Source of the DNA: JALYJG01 sp033763555
GTDB lineage: Bacteria > Pseudomonadota > Alphaproteobacteria > UBA9219
Length of the DNA stretch: 64,000 nt
Direction: 5' to 3'
NCBI GenBank assembly: GCA_033763555.1
Contig: JANRKK010000001.1
Location: 11,843 to 75,842 of the forward strand
The notes under the pieces were generated by a model. The model was not told the DNA's origin and did not search any database. It was given only the letters and a program-made list of their open reading frames with translations. Positions within the stretch are counted from its first letter, which is position 1; every line of letters begins with the position of its first letter. The position numbers were made by a program, and so were the translations under genes. Shown in pieces: positions 63,193 through 64,000 of the stretch.

Positions 63193-63660
63193 TTAACGCA
63201 GGTCGGGGGCCAAACTTTTTTCGCCACGAAGATAAGGCCCCAGAGTTTTTCCAATCGACCGATAAACGCTTTCAACTTCATCCTCTGAAAGAGTCTCTTG
63301 ATCCATTGGCAACACAGCCATGGGAGGTTGCACATCATAAAAATTTCCTGCGCAGTCACTATTACGAAGGAACGCATCTCCTGGCGTTACAACATGCAAC
63401 TGGTATTTCAATGGCATCTTGTCTTGCCGCCCCTTAACCTCAAGCAAACATATCTCTTCCGTTGCTGCGAGATAGGTTGTGGAGACCGATAAATGCTTAC
63501 GGGCATCAACGGCCTGAATAACACACGCAAGATGCCGCAACATCTGGCTAAAAAAGCCATTGTCATTATCTTCTGCCGAAAAAAGATTAAACGGAATCCG
63601 GGGGAGCACAAGTTCGGTTATTCCGGCAGCTTCAGTAAAAGCCCGCACCGGATCACTCAT
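63193..63660 (-). CDS. Unknown protein
   Basis: A 155-residue protein with no recognised family, starting MSDPVRAFTEAAGITELVLP. It appears mixed alpha/beta, with ICLLEVKGRQDKMPLKYQLHVV as likely strands and an acidic C-terminal part (LSEDEVESVYRSIG). GGGGG stands before the ATG. It converges on prfB with 14 bp between the stops and is divergent from the DUF1491 gene. It is AT-richer than prfB. Confidence 0.5.
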   Translation of the reverse strand: MSDPVRAFTEAAGITELVLPRIPFNLFSAEDNDNGFFSQMLRHLACVIQAVDARKHLSVSTTYLAATEEICLLEVKGRQDKMPLKYQLHVVTPGDAFLRNSDCAGNFYDVQPPMAVLPMDQETLSEDEVESVYRSIGKTLGPYLRGEKSLAPDLR

Positions 63661-63731
63661 AAGCCGCCCCCCATATATGATAAAGACCTGCTGACTTTTG
63701 CTCTCTTTTCAAGCATACCATTTTTATAGAA

Positions 63732-64000
63732 ATGACAAACGACCTCCTCTCCACCGACCTTCTTATCAATGCGCAAATCCGCATCGCCGCGCGCGAGGGC
63801 GTGCCCATTGTTGTCCGGCGCCGGGGCGACAACACAGGCGGTACAATTATCCTGAAAATCAACCGGATGGACGGCACAGCTGAGATTCTAACGCAGGTAC
63901 GTTACGAAGACGAACGGGTCTGGAGCCCGGTCAGCCGCGGCGCTCCGATGAGCGAGGCCGATGCCGACCTCTATCTGGACAAGCAGGCCCGGATTGACCC
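63732..64000 (+). CDS. DUF1491 protein, cut by the window edge
   Basis: Eighty-nine codons of a protein that runs off the right edge. GVPIVVRRRGDNTGGTIILKINRM and the later EADADLYLDKQARIDP match the DUF1491 family of small alphaproteobacterial proteins, normally about 110 residues, so only the end is missing. Their function is unknown. No clear Shine-Dalgarno precedes the ATG at 63732. Confidence 0.8.
   Translation, partial: MTNDLLSTDLLINAQIRIAAREGVPIVVRRRGDNTGGTIILKINRMDGTAEILTQVRYEDERVWSPVSRGAPMSEADADLYLDKQARID

Overview
The window looks like chromosomal DNA of an alphaproteobacterium of moderate GC content (judged by eye). Lineage markers are GapR (DUF2312), an F1-ATPase zeta-type inhibitor (DUF1476), a separate F0 operon with b and b' subunits, LpxI instead of LpxH, a DUF1491 protein, the lgt-midA-pgeF cluster with a divergent UbiK-like gene, and the NAD kinase gene behind its small alphaproteobacterial partner. 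I cannot place it below class; a Rhodospirillales- or Micavibrio-like organism would fit. No rRNA, CRISPR array, prophage or complete insertion sequence is visible. Three tRNA genes are present: Ala-CGC, Asn-GTT and a CAT-anticodon tRNA.

Layout. 1-3.1 kb: partial minus-strand gene, tRNA-Ala with a hairpin-linked GIY-YIG gene, a DUF2339 membrane protein and an orphan gene. 3.2-8.6 kb: lipid A and envelope operon fabZ-lpxA-lpxI-lpxB-GT4-GT9. 8.6-10.8 kb: argB converging on gltA. 10.9-14.7 kb: ExoD-like gene, the F0 genes atpF, atpF', atpE, atpB, atpI, and a SCO1-type copper protein. 14.8-18.0 kb: YejF/YejE-type ABC genes without yejA or yejB, and two small unknown genes. 18.2-21.5 kb: G/R-rich lipoprotein, zeta inhibitor, 2Fe-2S ferredoxin, ferredoxin reductase and a PaaG-like enzyme. 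21.7-23.6 kb: small protein, mdh and a CADD-family protein. 23.6-30.7 kb: acetyltransferase, Tat-exported amidase, glycosyltransferase, yqeY, PBP1a, Rieske oxygenase and gapR. 30.9-38.6 kb: nadK, msrA, Ppx/GppA, rnd, ribA, pyrG, secG and a LysE-type exporter. 38.9-43.5 kb: periplasmic quality control (Do-like protease, cyclophilin, SurA) and ksgA. 43.6-49.4 kb: orphan genes, acetoacetyl-CoA synthetase, two tRNAs and a lone PilT/GspE-like ATPase. 49.4-59.6 kb: M48 protease, small envelope proteins, an AT-rich DUF2971 gene next to a palindromic repeat, ettA, leuD-leuC, pgeF-midA-lgt. 59.7-64 kb: UbiK-like gene, a dense cluster of GANTC sites in front of a YbjN gene, an orphan gene with a Cys/His motif, prfB with its +1 frameshift, an unknown gene and the start of a DUF1491 gene.

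Most of the window is housekeeping: outer-membrane and peptidoglycan synthesis, periplasmic folding, energy conversion, translation and amino-acid synthesis. Single AT-richer genes without recognisable family are scattered between these blocks. The signals I rate most worth checking are eight GANTC (CcrM-type) sites within 139 bp at 59995-60133, a CADD-type protein at 22906-23568 that keeps the residues reported for self-sacrificing p-aminobenzoate synthesis, the tRNA-Ala/hairpin/GIY-YIG unit at 318-719, and two palindromic repeat elements with related GTCATCCCGG ends.

Gaps between genes are short. The only stretch over 300 bp without a well-supported gene is 60698-61010, which holds a possible 39-residue ORF and a terminator.
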